A stretch of 64,000 nucleotides of DNA. Source: DATJLY01 sp035604195. Its GTDB lineage: Bacteria > Pseudomonadota > Alphaproteobacteria > ATCC43930 > CGMCC-115725. The stretch lies in contig DATNIY010000031.1 in NCBI GenBank assembly GCA_035604195.1, positions 16,032 to 80,031 on the forward strand. Direction: 5' to 3'. Below are positions 40,091 to 49,234 of the stretch, in pieces. Each line of letters opens with the position of its first letter. Within the stretch, counting starts at the first letter, position 1. The notes under the pieces were generated by a model. It did no database searches. It worked only from the letters and a program-made list of their open reading frames with translations, and was not told the origin of the DNA. Both the position numbers and the translations under genes were made by a program.

Positions 40091-41146
40091 TCACCCCAGC
40101 ATGCGGCCGATCACTTTGGCCGTATAATCGACCAAGGGAATGATCCGCGCATAATTGATCCGCGTCGGCCCGAGGACGCCGATGGCACCCACGATCTGCT
40201 CGCGCGAATTGCTGTAGGGCGCGACGATCATCGAGCAACCGGCGACCCCGAAGAGCGGATTGTCGGCCCCGATATAGATCTGCACGCCCTCGCCCTCGCG
40301 CGTCGCATCGAGCAGCCGGACCATCGCCTCCTTGGTCTCGAGCATGTCGAAGAGCGCGCGCAGCCGCTCGAGATCGCCAAGCGCCGTCACGTCGTTCAGG
40401 AGCTTCGCCTGGCCTCTGACGATGAGCGCGCTCTCGCTGCCGCCGGCCCAGGAGGCGAGCCCGGCCTCGACCAGCTTGGCCGTCAGCTCGTCGAGCTGGG
40501 CGCGGCGCTCGGCGATCTCGGCGAGGATCGTCTCTTTCGCCTCTTCGACGGTGCGGCCGACGAGCCGCGCGTTCAGGTAATTGCCGGCGGCGACCAGGGT
40601 CGAGGGCGGCGTGCCGAGCGGCACCTCGATGAGCCGGTTCTCCACCAGCCCGTCCTCCGTCACCATGACGACGAGCGCGCGGGTCGGCGGCAGCGGGACG
40701 AACTCGATGTGGCGCAAGGGCCGCTCGGTCTTGGGCGCCACCACCAGCCCGGCGCAATGCGACAGGCCGGAGAGCGTCGCGCTCGCTTCTTCGAGCGCCT
40801 GCGCCAGATTCTTGCCGGCGGCGGCGAGGCGGCCGTCGATGCTGCGCCGTTCGTCTTCGGTGAGGCCGCCGACTTCGAGCAACCCGCTGACGAAGAGCCG
40901 CAACCCCGCCTCGGTCGGCAACCGTCCCGCCGAGGTATGCGGCGCGAACAGGAGTCCGGCCTCTTCGAGATCGGCCATGACGTTGCGGATGGTGGCGGGG
41001 CTCAATTCGAGGCTGCTGCGGCGCGACAAGGTGCGCGACCCGACCGGCTCGCCGGTCTCGACATAGGCGTCGACGATCGTCCGGAAAATCTCCCGGCTGC
41101 GCTCGTTGAGCTCGCTGATCATCGGCTTTGCGGCGGGCTGCGTCAT
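40091..41146 (-). CDS. hrcA: Heat-inducible transcription repressor HrcA
   Basis: Repressor of class I heat-shock genes, 351 residues. The N-terminal winged helix shows NERSREIFRTIVDAYVETGEPVGSRTLS and SSLELSPATIRNVMADLEEAGLL (cited in parts). The GAF-like middle and the C-terminal IGVLGPTRINYARIIPLVDYTAKVI are typical. HrcA binds CIRCE elements; I found no convincing CIRCE site in this window, so its targets (usually groESL) lie elsewhere. It is divergent from rph. Confidence 0.95.
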   Translation of the reverse strand: MTQPAAKPMISELNERSREIFRTIVDAYVETGEPVGSRTLSRRSSLELSPATIRNVMADLEEAGLLFAPHTSAGRLPTEAGLRLFVSGLLEVGGLTEDERRSIDGRLAAAGKNLAQALEEASATLSGLSHCAGLVVAPKTERPLRHIEFVPLPPTRALVVMVTEDGLVENRLIEVPLGTPPSTLVAAGNYLNARLVGRTVEEAKETILAEIAERRAQLDELTAKLVEAGLASWAGGSESALIVRGQAKLLNDVTALGDLERLRALFDMLETKEAMVRLLDATREGEGVQIYIGADNPLFGVAGCSMIVAPYSNSREQIVGAIGVLGPTRINYARIIPLVDYTAKVIGRMLG

Positions 41147-41250
41147 GCCGCGCGGGTATGTAGTGAAGGGGCGCCGCTTGGTCAACCGCGGGGCTTTACC
41201 CAGCACGGCCTTGGCACTAGCCTCGCGGCGCAACAAAGCGAGGAAACCTG

Positions 41251-41973
41251 ATGCCGCGCCCTTCCGGCCGCGCGCCCGACGAGTTGCGCTTGATCGCGCT
41301 CGAGCCCGGCTATGCCAAATATGCCGAAGGCTCGTGCCTTGCCCGCTTCGGCGACACCCATGTGCTCTGCTGCGCCACGGTCGAGGAGAAGGTGCCGCCC
41401 TTCCTGCGCAATACCGGGCGCGGCTGGATCACCGCCGAGTATGGCATGCTGCCGCGCTCGACCCACACCCGCACCGAGCGCGAAGCCGCGCGCGGGCGCC
41501 AGACCGGCCGCACCCAGGAGATCCAGCGTTTGATCGGCCGTAGCTTGCGCGCCGTCACCGATCTCGCGCTCCTGGGCGAGCGGCAGATCCGCATCGACTG
41601 CGACGTGCTGCAGGCGGATGGCGGAACGCGCACGGCCGCGATCACCGGCAGCTATGTCGCGCTCCATCTCGCGCTGAAGCAGATCGTCGCTGCGGGCGCG
41701 GTCGCGCGGCTGCCGCTCGGCGCCGCGGTCGCCGCGGTCTCCTGCGGCATCCATGGTGGCGCGGCGGTGCTCGATCTCGACTATGCCGAGGATTCGACGG
41801 CGCTCGCCGACGCCAATTTCGTGCTGACCGGGAAAGGCGCGATCGTCGAGATCCAGGCGACCGCGGAGACGGCGCCCTTCGGCGAGGCGGAGTTCGCGGC
41901 GATGCTCGGCCTGGCGCGCAGCGGGATCGCGCGCCTGTTGCAGCTTCAGCGCCGGGCCCTCGGACTCGATTAG
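41251..41973 (+). CDS. rph: Ribonuclease PH
   Basis: Phosphorolytic 3'-exoribonuclease of 240 residues that trims tRNA 3' ends. Family motifs are MPRPSGRAPDELRLIALEPG, GSCLARFGDTHVLCCATVEE, GWITAEYGMLPRSTHTR, the phosphate-binding GRTQEIQRLIGRSLRA and RIDCDVLQADGGTRTAAITG. It heads the rph-rdgB-hemW group, and rdgB begins 5 bp after its stop. Confidence 0.97.
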   Translation: MPRPSGRAPDELRLIALEPGYAKYAEGSCLARFGDTHVLCCATVEEKVPPFLRNTGRGWITAEYGMLPRSTHTRTEREAARGRQTGRTQEIQRLIGRSLRAVTDLALLGERQIRIDCDVLQADGGTRTAAITGSYVALHLALKQIVAAGAVARLPLGAAVAAVSCGIHGGAAVLDLDYAEDSTALADANFVLTGKGAIVEIQATAETAPFGEAEFAAMLGLARSGIARLLQLQRRALGLD

Positions 41974-41978
41974 AGCCC

Positions 41979-42581
41979 ATGCCGGGTCGTCTCGCCGGCG
42001 GTCGGCTGGTGATCGCGACCCACAATCCCGGCAAGCTTAAGGAGATGGCGGCGCTGCTGGCGCCTTTCGGCATCGCCAGCGTCGGGGCCGGCGCGGCGGG
42101 GCTGCCCGAGCCCGAAGAGACCGGCGCCACATTCGAAGAAAATGCGGCGCTTAAGGCGCTGGCGGCGGCGCGCGGCAGCGTGCTCCCCGCTCTGGCCGAT
42201 GATTCGGGGCTGGTGGTGCCGGCATTGGGCGGCGCACCTGGCATCCATTCGGCGCGTTGGGCCGGGCCGCAGCGCGATTTCTATCACGCCATGCGCCGCG
42301 TCGAGCGGGAGCTGGGGAGCGCCGACAATCGGGCGTTCTTCGTCGCCGTCCTGGCGCTTGCTTGGCCCGATGGCCATATCGAATGTTTCCGCGGCGAGGT
42401 CCATGGGCGTCTGGTCTTCCCGCCGCGGGGCGAGCGTGGCTTCGGCTACGATCCGATCTTTCTCGCCGACGGCGAAACCCTGACCTTCGGCGAGATGGAG
42501 CCCGAGCAGAAGCACCGCATCAGCCACCGCGCCCGCGCCTTCGCCAAGCTCGCGGCGGCGTGTTTGCAGCCAGCGGAGTAG
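41979..42581 (+). CDS. rdgB: XTP/dITP diphosphatase (RdgB/HAM1)
   Basis: Hydrolyses non-canonical purine nucleotides such as dITP and XTP to monophosphates. The 200-residue protein shows LVIATHNPGKLKEMAALL, TFEENAALKALAAA, LADDSGLVVPALGGAPGIHSARWAG (cited in parts), and GFGYDPIFLADGETLTFGEM with KHRISHRARAF. The length is typical. Its TAG shares one base with the hemW GTG. Confidence 0.96.
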   Translation: MPGRLAGGRLVIATHNPGKLKEMAALLAPFGIASVGAGAAGLPEPEETGATFEENAALKALAAARGSVLPALADDSGLVVPALGGAPGIHSARWAGPQRDFYHAMRRVERELGSADNRAFFVAVLALAWPDGHIECFRGEVHGRLVFPPRGERGFGYDPIFLADGETLTFGEMEPEQKHRISHRARAFAKLAAACLQPAE

Positions 42582-43741
42582 TGTTCCTGTCCGATCTCGC
42601 GCTCTACATTCATTGGCCGTTCTGCAAGTCGAAATGTCCCTATTGCGACTTCAACAGCCATGTCCGCGCCGGGATCGAGCAAGCGCGCTGGCGCGCCGCG
42701 CTCTTGCGCGAGCTCGACCATTATGCCGCGGAGACGCGCGGGCGGCGCCTCGTCTCGGTGTTCTTCGGCGGCGGCACGCCATCCTTGATGGAGCCCGCGA
42801 CCGCGGCGGCGCTTTTGGACCGCGCGGCCGCGCATTGGCCGATCGCCGCCGATGTCGAGGTGACGCTCGAGGCCAACCCCACTTCGGTCGAGGCGGCGGG
42901 GCTCGCGGGCTTCCGGGCTGCCGGCATCAATCGCGTCTCCTTGGGCGTTCAGGCGCTCGACGACCGCGCCTTGCGCTTTCTCGGTCGCGGCCACAGCGCC
43001 GCCGAGGCGCGCGCCGCGCTCGCGCTCGCCCGCCGGCACTTCCGGCGCTTCTCTTTCGATCTCATTTACGCGCGGCCGGGGCAGGAGGTCGCGGAATGGG
43101 CAGCCGAGCTGGACGACGCCCTGGCGCTCGCCGGCGATCATCTCTCGCTCTATCAGCTCACCATCGAGCCCGGCACCGCCTTCGCCACGGCGCATGCGCG
43201 CGGCGATTTCGCGCTCCCCGACGAGGATAGCGCCGCCGCGCTCTATGAGACGACGCAGGCGCGGCTTGAGCGCGCGGGCATGCCGGCCTATGAAATTTCC
43301 AATCACGCGCGGCCGGGCGGCGAGTGCCGGCACAATCTGGTCTATTGGCGCTGCGGCGATTACCTCGGCATCGGACCCGGCGCGCATGGCCGGCTCACCC
43401 TCGCCGGCACGACTTATGCCACACGCCAGCGCCGCGCGCCGGAGAGCTGGCTCGCAGCAGTCGAGGCGCAAGGCCATGCTACCGAGGAGCGCCTCGCCAT
43501 CGCCAGAGAAGAGCGCATCGAAGAGCTGTTGATGATGGGTCTGCGGCTCAGCGACGGCGTCACGCGCACGCGCTTCGCCGCGGTGGCGGGGCGCGGCATC
43601 GAGGCGGCGCTGCCGTCGCGCGCGCTCGCCGATCTCGCTGCGGGCAGCTTCCTTGTCGTCGATGATGCCGGCATCCGCGCCACCCTCGCCGGGCGCCAGC
43701 GCCTCAATGCCGTGCTCGCTTCGCTCATCGGCGGCGCGTGA
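42581..43741 (+). CDS. hemW: Radical SAM haem chaperone HemW
   Basis: Radical SAM protein of 386 residues. Cys15, Cys19 and Cys22 (CKSKCPYC) bind the 4Fe-4S cluster; the following FFGGGTPSLM motif binds SAM. The C-terminal HemW domain is present (RIEELLMMGLRLSDGV). HemW differs from CPDH HemN in lacking its N-terminal extension and is a haem insertase-type protein. The start is taken as GTG 42581, overlapping the rdgB stop (TAGTG); there is no ATG in the expected place. Confidence 0.93.
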   Translation: MFLSDLALYIHWPFCKSKCPYCDFNSHVRAGIEQARWRAALLRELDHYAAETRGRRLVSVFFGGGTPSLMEPATAAALLDRAAAHWPIAADVEVTLEANPTSVEAAGLAGFRAAGINRVSLGVQALDDRALRFLGRGHSAAEARAALALARRHFRRFSFDLIYARPGQEVAEWAAELDDALALAGDHLSLYQLTIEPGTAFATAHARGDFALPDEDSAAALYETTQARLERAGMPAYEISNHARPGGECRHNLVYWRCGDYLGIGPGAHGRLTLAGTTYATRQRRAPESWLAAVEAQGHATEERLAIAREERIEELLMMGLRLSDGVTRTRFAAVAGRGIEAALPSRALADLAAGSFLVVDDAGIRATLAGRQRLNAVLASLIGGA

Positions 43742-43753
43742 GCGCCCGGGGGG

Positions 43754-45031
43754 TCACTCGCCCAGGTGTTCGAATGTATTGGGCGCGGGGTCGAGGACGG
43801 TGGCGGCGCCGCGATGGACCTCGAGCACGGCGAGCCCGCGCTGAACGAGGCCGGTCGGCAGCAGGCGGAAGATGCCGTCGAGCCCGGCGAAGCCGCTCGG
43901 ATTGGTGAGCGCGGCGGCTGAGAAGTCCGCGCCGTTGCGCGCCAGCACCCCGGCCAGCGCCGTCGCGTCATAGCCGAGCGTCGCGAGCCGCAAGGGCGGG
44001 CGCTTGTAGAGCGCGGCGAAGCGCTCCGTGAAGGCGGCGCGCAAGGTGGGATCGGGCGCGGCATACCAGCCGCCCTCGAGCGCCGGCTCGGTCCCGAGGC
44101 CGGGCTCGTCCCACAATCCCGTGCCGAGGAACTTCACCTTGTCCGGGTCGATGCCGTCGAAGGGCAAGAGCGGCGCGATCTCGCGCAACTTCGCGCCGCC
44201 CTCGGCGATGAGCAGGGCGTCGAAGGCGACGCCGCCGGCGGCGAAGCGCTGGATCGCGTCGCGCAATTCCGCCGGCGGATCGTCGGGACTGTAGCGGCCG
44301 ATGCGCGCGAGCGAGGCGCCATGGGCGGCCACCGCATCTTGCGCCGCCTCGATGGCGATGTCGCCATAAGGGCTGCGCGGCGCGAGCACCGCGACGCGGT
44401 CGAGGGCGCGCGCATGCGCGAAGGCGATGACCCGCCCGATCTCCTGCTGCGGCTGAAAGCCGATGAGATAGGTGCCTTCGCTCGCCAATTGCGTCGCGGT
44501 CGAAAACGCGAGGACCGGTACGCCGGCCTCGAGCGCCACCGGCTTCACCGCTTCCACTTCGGCGGCGAGCAACGGGCCAAGCAGCAGCTTGGCGCCGCCG
44601 TCGATGGCCGAGCGCGCCGCGGCCGCTGCGGTCGGCGGATCGCCCTTGGTGTCGCGGATCAGGAGCCGAAGCGGATTGTCGGCGATGTCGAAGAGCGCCA
44701 TCTGCGCCGCGTTCAGCATCGCCTGGCCGAGTGCCGCGCTCGGCCCCGATAGCGGCAGCAGCAGGCCAACCGGCGCGAGCCCTTCGGCCGCCGGCGCCGG
44801 CGGCGCCGGAAGCGCGGCCGGCGGCGCGGGCGGCGGAGGGGCCGGCACGAGCACCGGTTGAGGCGGCGCGGTTGCCGGTGCCGGCGCAGCCGGTTGCGAT
44901 CCGAATTGGTGGCCCGCTATCGTTACTGTCTGTCCGCAGGAGGCCAAGAGCAGGGCGGAGAGGATGAGCAATGCCGAGGCCGCGACGCGGCGGGGAGCGC
45001 GCAGCAAGACCGAGCGAGACGAGCGAAGCAC
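43754..45031 (-). CDS. LpoA-like lipoprotein (penicillin-binding protein activator, periplasmic-binding fold)
   Basis: Lipoprotein of 425 residues. The signal peptide ends in a lipobox LLASC with Cys32. A Pro/Ala-rich linker (about 45-80) precedes a type 1 periplasmic-binding fold starting VGLLLPLSGPSAALGQAMLNAAQMALFD (cited in part). This is the alphaproteobacterial family annotated as PBP activator or Leu/Ile/Val-binding-like; that role is inferred from LpoA in gammaproteobacteria. It is divergent from rsmI, with which its 5' end overlaps by 61 bp if GTG 45031 is right; TTG 45007 is the alternative. Confidence 0.82.
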   Translation of the reverse strand: MLRSSRSVLLRAPRRVAASALLILSALLLASCGQTVTIAGHQFGSQPAAPAPATAPPQPVLVPAPPPPAPPAALPAPPAPAAEGLAPVGLLLPLSGPSAALGQAMLNAAQMALFDIADNPLRLLIRDTKGDPPTAAAAARSAIDGGAKLLLGPLLAAEVEAVKPVALEAGVPVLAFSTATQLASEGTYLIGFQPQQEIGRVIAFAHARALDRVAVLAPRSPYGDIAIEAAQDAVAAHGASLARIGRYSPDDPPAELRDAIQRFAAGGVAFDALLIAEGGAKLREIAPLLPFDGIDPDKVKFLGTGLWDEPGLGTEPALEGGWYAAPDPTLRAAFTERFAALYKRPPLRLATLGYDATALAGVLARNGADFSAAALTNPSGFAGLDGIFRLLPTGLVQRGLAVLEVHRGAATVLDPAPNTFEHLGE

Positions 45032-45957
45032 GCGCGCTGTTCCCTGAAAGCCGGACCGGCGGGTGCGAGCCTATCGAGAGGGTCGCGCGAAGTAAACCGG
45101 CGCCGGAGGAAGACCGCTCCGCGCGCATCCCCGGCCTCGCCATCGTCGCGACGCCGATCGGCAATGCCCAGGACATCACGCTCAGGGCCATAGCCGTGCT
45201 GCGCGCCGCCGACGCGATTGCCTGCGAGGATACGCGGGTCAGCGAGAAGCTGCTTAGGCGCTACGACATCGCGACGCGGCGCCTCGCCTATCACGACCAC
45301 AATGCCGAGCGCATGCGGCCGAAGCTTTTGGCGCGTCTCAAGGAGGGCGCGGCGATCGCGCTCATTTCGGATGCCGGCACGCCGCTCGTCTCCGACCCCG
45401 GCTTCAAGCTGGCGCGGGCGGCGATCGCTGAGGGCATTCCGGTGACGGCGGTGCCCGGCGCCTCGGCGACGCTTGCGGCCTTGGTGTTGTCGGGGCTGCC
45501 CTGCGACCGTTTCTTCTTTGCGGGCTTTTTGCCGGCGAGGGAAGCGGCACGGCGGCGCGCGCTGGCGGAACTCAAGGAGATCCCGGCAACCCTGCTCTTT
45601 CTCGAGACCGCGCCGCGCCTCGCAGCCGCGCTCGCCGATATGGCGGCGGTGCTGGGCGACCGGTCCGCCGCGGTGGCGCGCGAATTGACCAAGCTGCACG
45701 AAGAGGTGCGGCGCGGCGGTCTTGGCGAACTCAGCGCGCATTTTGCCGCGGCGGGCCCGCCCAAGGGCGAGCTCGTGGTGGTGGTAGGTCCGCCCGCGGC
45801 GCAGGAAGCGGTCGCCGACGCCGCCATCGATGAGGCGCTCGGCGCGGCGCTCAAGACGATGAGCGTCAAGGATGCGAGCCTCACGGTCGCCGCCGCCCTC
45901 GGCCTGCCGCGCCGCGCCGTTTATGCCCGCGCGCTGGCGCTCGCCGGGCGCGGATGA
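44971..45957 (+). CDS. rsmI: 16S rRNA (cytidine1402-2'-O)-methyltransferase RsmI
   Basis: SAM-dependent methyltransferase for the 2'-OH of C1402 in 16S rRNA. The family motifs are VATPIGNAQDITLRA, IACEDTRVSEKLL, LISDAGTPLVSDPG and VTAVPGASATLAALVLSGLP (cited in part). The 328-residue length includes an unusual N-terminal extension of about 55 residues before the family begins. No ATG, GTG or TTG is seen between 44971 and the conserved core, so the start stays at 44971 although it overlaps the divergent lipoprotein gene. Confidence 0.93.
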   Translation: MPRPRRGGERAARPSETSEARALFPESRTGGCEPIERVARSKPAPEEDRSARIPGLAIVATPIGNAQDITLRAIAVLRAADAIACEDTRVSEKLLRRYDIATRRLAYHDHNAERMRPKLLARLKEGAAIALISDAGTPLVSDPGFKLARAAIAEGIPVTAVPGASATLAALVLSGLPCDRFFFAGFLPAREAARRRALAELKEIPATLLFLETAPRLAAALADMAAVLGDRSAAVARELTKLHEEVRRGGLGELSAHFAAAGPPKGELVVVVGPPAAQEAVADAAIDEALGAALKTMSVKDASLTVAAALGLPRRAVYARALALAGRG

Positions 45958-46325
45958 GGGACAAGACGCAGCGCCGCGCGGCCTGGCGGCGCGGCCGGAT
46001 TGCCGAATTCGTCTGCCTCTGGCATCTGCGGCTCAGGGGATATCGCATTTTGGCGCGGCGCTATCGCGCGGCCGTGGGCGAGATCGACCTGATCGCGCGG
46101 CGCGGCGGCATCGTCGCGGCGATCGAGGTGAAGTCGCGCGCCGAGCTGGGCGCGGCCGGCACCGCGCTCAAGCCGCGCCAGCAGCGGCGGATCGCGCGCG
46201 CGCTGGCGCAATTCGTGGCATCTCGCCCGGACCTCGCCGGGCTCGATCTGCGTTTCGATGTCATGCTGGTGGTGCCGCGCCGCCTGCCGCGCCACCTTGC
46301 CGACGCCTGGCGCATTGACTTCTAG
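45954..46325 (+). CDS. yraN: UPF0102 family protein YraN
   Basis: Endonuclease-like fold protein of 123 residues. The PD-(D/E)xK-type signature GEIDLIARRGGIVAAIEVKSR (cited across two halves) is complete. The biochemical role is unknown. It overlaps the rsmI stop (ATGA at 45954-45957), the usual rsmI-yraN order in proteobacteria. Confidence 0.93.
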   Translation: MRDKTQRRAAWRRGRIAEFVCLWHLRLRGYRILARRYRAAVGEIDLIARRGGIVAAIEVKSRAELGAAGTALKPRQQRRIARALAQFVASRPDLAGLDLRFDVMLVVPRRLPRHLADAWRIDF

Positions 46326-46429
46326 CGCGCGCGACCAAACGGGCTTGCCAGGCGTTGACCGCGGAGGCAACCTAGCTTCGCCGCTCGCCGGCGTTTCGGC
46401 GAGGCCCTGTTGAGGAGGAGAATGAGTCC

Positions 46430-47149
46430 GTGCCGCGCACCGCCGTATGTCCCCAGGTGCTGTTCCTTGCCGCCGCAATCGCCGCGGCGCCCATGCTGCA
46501 GGGTTGTCTTGTCGCCGCCGCCGGCGCGGGCGCCGGCGCGGGCTACGAGCTGAGCCAGGAGCGCTCGATCAACGATCAGATCAAGGATACCGCCATCGGC
46601 GCCGCGATCACGGCCAGTTGGCGGCAGTACGAGCCCAAGCTCGCGGAGAACTGCTCCGTCACGGTCTATCAGGGCCGCGTGCTGCTCACCGGCCGCGCGC
46701 CGAGCGAACAGTGGCACGACATCGCGACTAAGCTCGCCTGGCAGCAGAAGGAGGTGAAAGAGGTCTATAACGAGATCGAAATCGGGCAGGGCGATGATTT
46801 CGCGCAGCGGACACATGACGCCGTGGTAAGCACGAAGCTCAAGGCGGCGCTTATCGCCGACGGCGATGTCCGCTCGGTCAACTATGACGCCACCACCGAG
46901 AACAGCGTCGTCTATCTCATGGGCTCGGCGCGCAGTCGCGCGGAGCTCGATGCGGTGAGCAATCACGCGCGCAATATCGAAGGCGTGCGGCGCGTCGTCT
47001 CTTTCGTGCGGATCCGCAGCGGGGCGCCGCAACCCGCCAGCAGTGCCGCAGCCGCGCCGCCGCCGAGCGCCGCGCCGGAAGCGCCGCCGGCCGAGACCCC
47101 GCCGCCGCCGACGGCGCGCCAACCCGTCCAGGCGACGCCGCTCAAATGA
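46430..47149 (+). CDS. BON-domain lipoprotein
   Basis: Envelope lipoprotein of 239 residues with a lipobox ending in Cys26 (MLQGC). Two BON domains follow at about 50-115 and 125-190 (DTAIGAAITASWRQYEP, QRTHDAVVSTKLKAALIADGDV), then a Pro/Ala-rich C-terminal tail. It resembles YraP/DolP, which help outer-membrane integrity; this link is an inference. Start GTG 46430 is preceded by GAGGAGGAG about 10 bp upstream. Its stop overlaps the next ATG. Confidence 0.85.
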   Translation: MPRTAVCPQVLFLAAAIAAAPMLQGCLVAAAGAGAGAGYELSQERSINDQIKDTAIGAAITASWRQYEPKLAENCSVTVYQGRVLLTGRAPSEQWHDIATKLAWQQKEVKEVYNEIEIGQGDDFAQRTHDAVVSTKLKAALIADGDVRSVNYDATTENSVVYLMGSARSRAELDAVSNHARNIEGVRRVVSFVRIRSGAPQPASSAAAAPPPSAAPEAPPAETPPPPTARQPVQATPLK

Positions 47150-48000
47150 GCGAGGCGGCGCGCGACCATTTCGGCGACGGCGCCGCGGCCGAGGCGTTTC
47201 TCCGCGCCTTGGGCCGCAGCTCGGGAGAGCGGCTGCCGCTCGCCGAGGGCGCGCTGGCGCTCGCCGCGCTCGCCGGGCCGGCGGTCGATGTGGCGCGCTA
47301 TCGCGAGCATCTCGCGCTCCTCGCGCGCGCGGTAGATGAAGCGGCGGCGGCGGCGCACGACCTCAAGGGCTCGATCGCCGCGCTCAATCGGGTGCTTTAC
47401 GGCCGCTTTGGCTATTCCGGCGACACCACCACCTACGACGACCCGCAGAACGCCAATCTCATGGACGTCATCGACCGGCGCAAGGGCCTGCCGGTGGCGC
47501 TCGGCATCATTGCCATCCATGCGGCGCGCGCCCAGGGCTGGGACATGGCGGGCCTCTCCTTTCCCGGCCACTTCCTGGTGCGGATCGAGCACGCGGGCGA
47601 GCGTGCCATCCTCGATCCCTTCAATGGCGGACGGACGCGCAACACGGCAGAGCTGCGCGAACTGCTGAGCGCCATCGCCGGCCGCGGCACCGCGCTGGCG
47701 CCGCAGCATTACGCCCCGGTGAGCGACCGCGAGGTGCTCGAGCGCCTGCAGAACAATCTGAAGCTGCGCCATCTCGAGAACGGCGAGCCGGCGAAGGCGC
47801 TGGATGTCGTCGAGCGGACCTTGCTGCTGGCGCCCAACTCGGCGCCGCTGCTGCGCGAGGCGGGGCTGCTCCAGCTCGAACTCGGCAATCTCGGCGCCGC
47901 CGTCACGGCGCTCGAGCGCTTTCTCGAGGTTGCCACCGAGGGCGCCGAGCGCCGCCGCGTCGCCCTGTTGCTCGAGCGCGTGCGGCTTCGGATCAACTAG
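47146..48000 (+). CDS. SirB1 family protein (transglutaminase-like plus TPR)
   Basis: A 284-residue protein. The N-terminal SirB1 domain shows LNRVLYGRFGYSGDTTTYDDPQNANLMDVIDRRKGLPVALGIIAIHAAR (cited in parts), a transglutaminase-like fold with a catalytic Cys usually lost. A short TPR pair occupies the last 80 residues. The function is unknown. ATGA overlap with the BON lipoprotein (47146-47149) suggests coupling. Confidence 0.87.
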   Translation: MSEAARDHFGDGAAAEAFLRALGRSSGERLPLAEGALALAALAGPAVDVARYREHLALLARAVDEAAAAAHDLKGSIAALNRVLYGRFGYSGDTTTYDDPQNANLMDVIDRRKGLPVALGIIAIHAARAQGWDMAGLSFPGHFLVRIEHAGERAILDPFNGGRTRNTAELRELLSAIAGRGTALAPQHYAPVSDREVLERLQNNLKLRHLENGEPAKALDVVERTLLLAPNSAPLLREAGLLQLELGNLGAAVTALERFLEVATEGAERRRVALLLERVRLRIN

Positions 48001-48029
48001 CGGGCAGGGCGCCGCCGGAGAAGAGCAGC

Positions 48030-48986
48030 ATGAGTCTCGCCGTCGCCATCCAGATGGACCCGATGGAGTCCATCGACATCGATGCGGACTCGACCTTCGT
48101 GCTCGCGCTCGAGGCGCAGGCGCGCGGCCATCGGCTCTATCATTACCTGCCGCGCCAGTTGAGTTTCGCCGACGGACGGCTCTACGCCCGGGCGCGGCGC
48201 CTCGAAGTGAGGCGCGAACAGGGACGCCACCACGATTACGGCCCGGTCGAGGTCCTCGATCTGGCCCAGGTCGATGTCATCCTGATGCGGCAGGACCCGC
48301 CCTTCGACATGGCCTACATCACCGCGACGCATCTGCTCGAGCATGTGCGCGACCGGGTCCTGGTGGTGAACGATCCGGTGAGCGTGCGCAATGCGCCGGA
48401 AAAGCTCTTCGCCACGCGCTTTCCCGGGCTGATGCCGCCCACCCTCATCACCAGCGACCGCGCCGAGATCGCCGCCTTCCGCGCGCGCTACGGCGAGATC
48501 ATCCTGAAGCCGCTCTATGGCAATGGCGGCGCCGGCGTCTTCCGGCTCATGCCGGAGGACGAGAATTTGAATGCGCTCCTCGAGATGTTCACGCTGCTCT
48601 ATCGCGAGCCGATCATGGTCCAGCGCTATCTGCCGGAGGTGCGCCACGGCGACAAGCGCATCATTCTCATCGACGGCGCGCCGGCAGGCGCCGTGCTGCG
48701 GGTGCCGCCCAAGGGCGAGGCGCGCGCCAATCTCCATGTCGGCGGGCGCGCCGAAAAGACTTCGCTCACCCCGCGCGAGCAGGCGATCTGCGCCGCCATC
48801 GGCCCGACCTTGCGCGCGCAGGGCCTGCTCTTCGTCGGCATCGACGTGATCGGCGACTATCTCACCGAGATCAACGTCACCTCGCCGACCGGGGTGCAGG
48901 AGATCAACCGCTTCGATGGCGTGACGCTCGAGGCGCCGATCTGGGACGCGATCGAAAGGAGCCGCGCCGCGAAGGCGAGAGGCTGA
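48030..48986 (+). CDS. gshB: Glutathione synthetase
   Basis: ATP-grasp ligase of 318 residues joining gamma-glutamylcysteine and glycine. The N-terminus AIQMDPMESIDIDADSTFVLALEAQARGH, the RQDPPFDMAYITATHLLE segment, ILKPLYGNGGAGVFRL and VGIDVIGDYLTEINVTSPTGVQEINR (each cited in part) match prokaryotic GshB. A GGAGAAG motif precedes ATG 48030. It ends the conserved rsmI-yraN group. Confidence 0.96.
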   Translation: MSLAVAIQMDPMESIDIDADSTFVLALEAQARGHRLYHYLPRQLSFADGRLYARARRLEVRREQGRHHDYGPVEVLDLAQVDVILMRQDPPFDMAYITATHLLEHVRDRVLVVNDPVSVRNAPEKLFATRFPGLMPPTLITSDRAEIAAFRARYGEIILKPLYGNGGAGVFRLMPEDENLNALLEMFTLLYREPIMVQRYLPEVRHGDKRIILIDGAPAGAVLRVPPKGEARANLHVGGRAEKTSLTPREQAICAAIGPTLRAQGLLFVGIDVIGDYLTEINVTSPTGVQEINRFDGVTLEAPIWDAIERSRAAKARG

Positions 48987-49234
48987 AGCCGTCTTCTGAT
49001 TGACCGAACGCGCTGCCGCCCCATGCATTGGCATGAATGGCGGTCCGACGGATCGTCCTCGAGCCTCCTACATGCGACGATCGACCGAAGCGCCCGAAGC
49101 ATAGCGGCACACCATGAACATAACATGGGTCCGAGAACTATCCGAGTTAATCAGCTATCATCCTTATGAGATCAGCGCGGCCCGTGCCCGGTTGCGGACT
49201 ACGCGTTGGGTGCGGATAGCAACGCGCCCGCCAC
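48987..49234. other. Gene-poor spacer after gshB
   Basis: This spacer is lower in GC than its surroundings, especially about 49110-49170 (AACATAACATGGG to CATCCTTATGAG). I see no RNA gene or repeat. One short plus-strand ORF of 48 codons at 49114-49260 exists but has no support. Confidence 0.6.

Noticed and set aside
41147..41250. Possible CIRCE element between hrcA and rph
   Set aside because: Only a short GGCACTAG-like piece is present; the TTAGCACTC-N9-GAGTGCTAA symmetry is missing.
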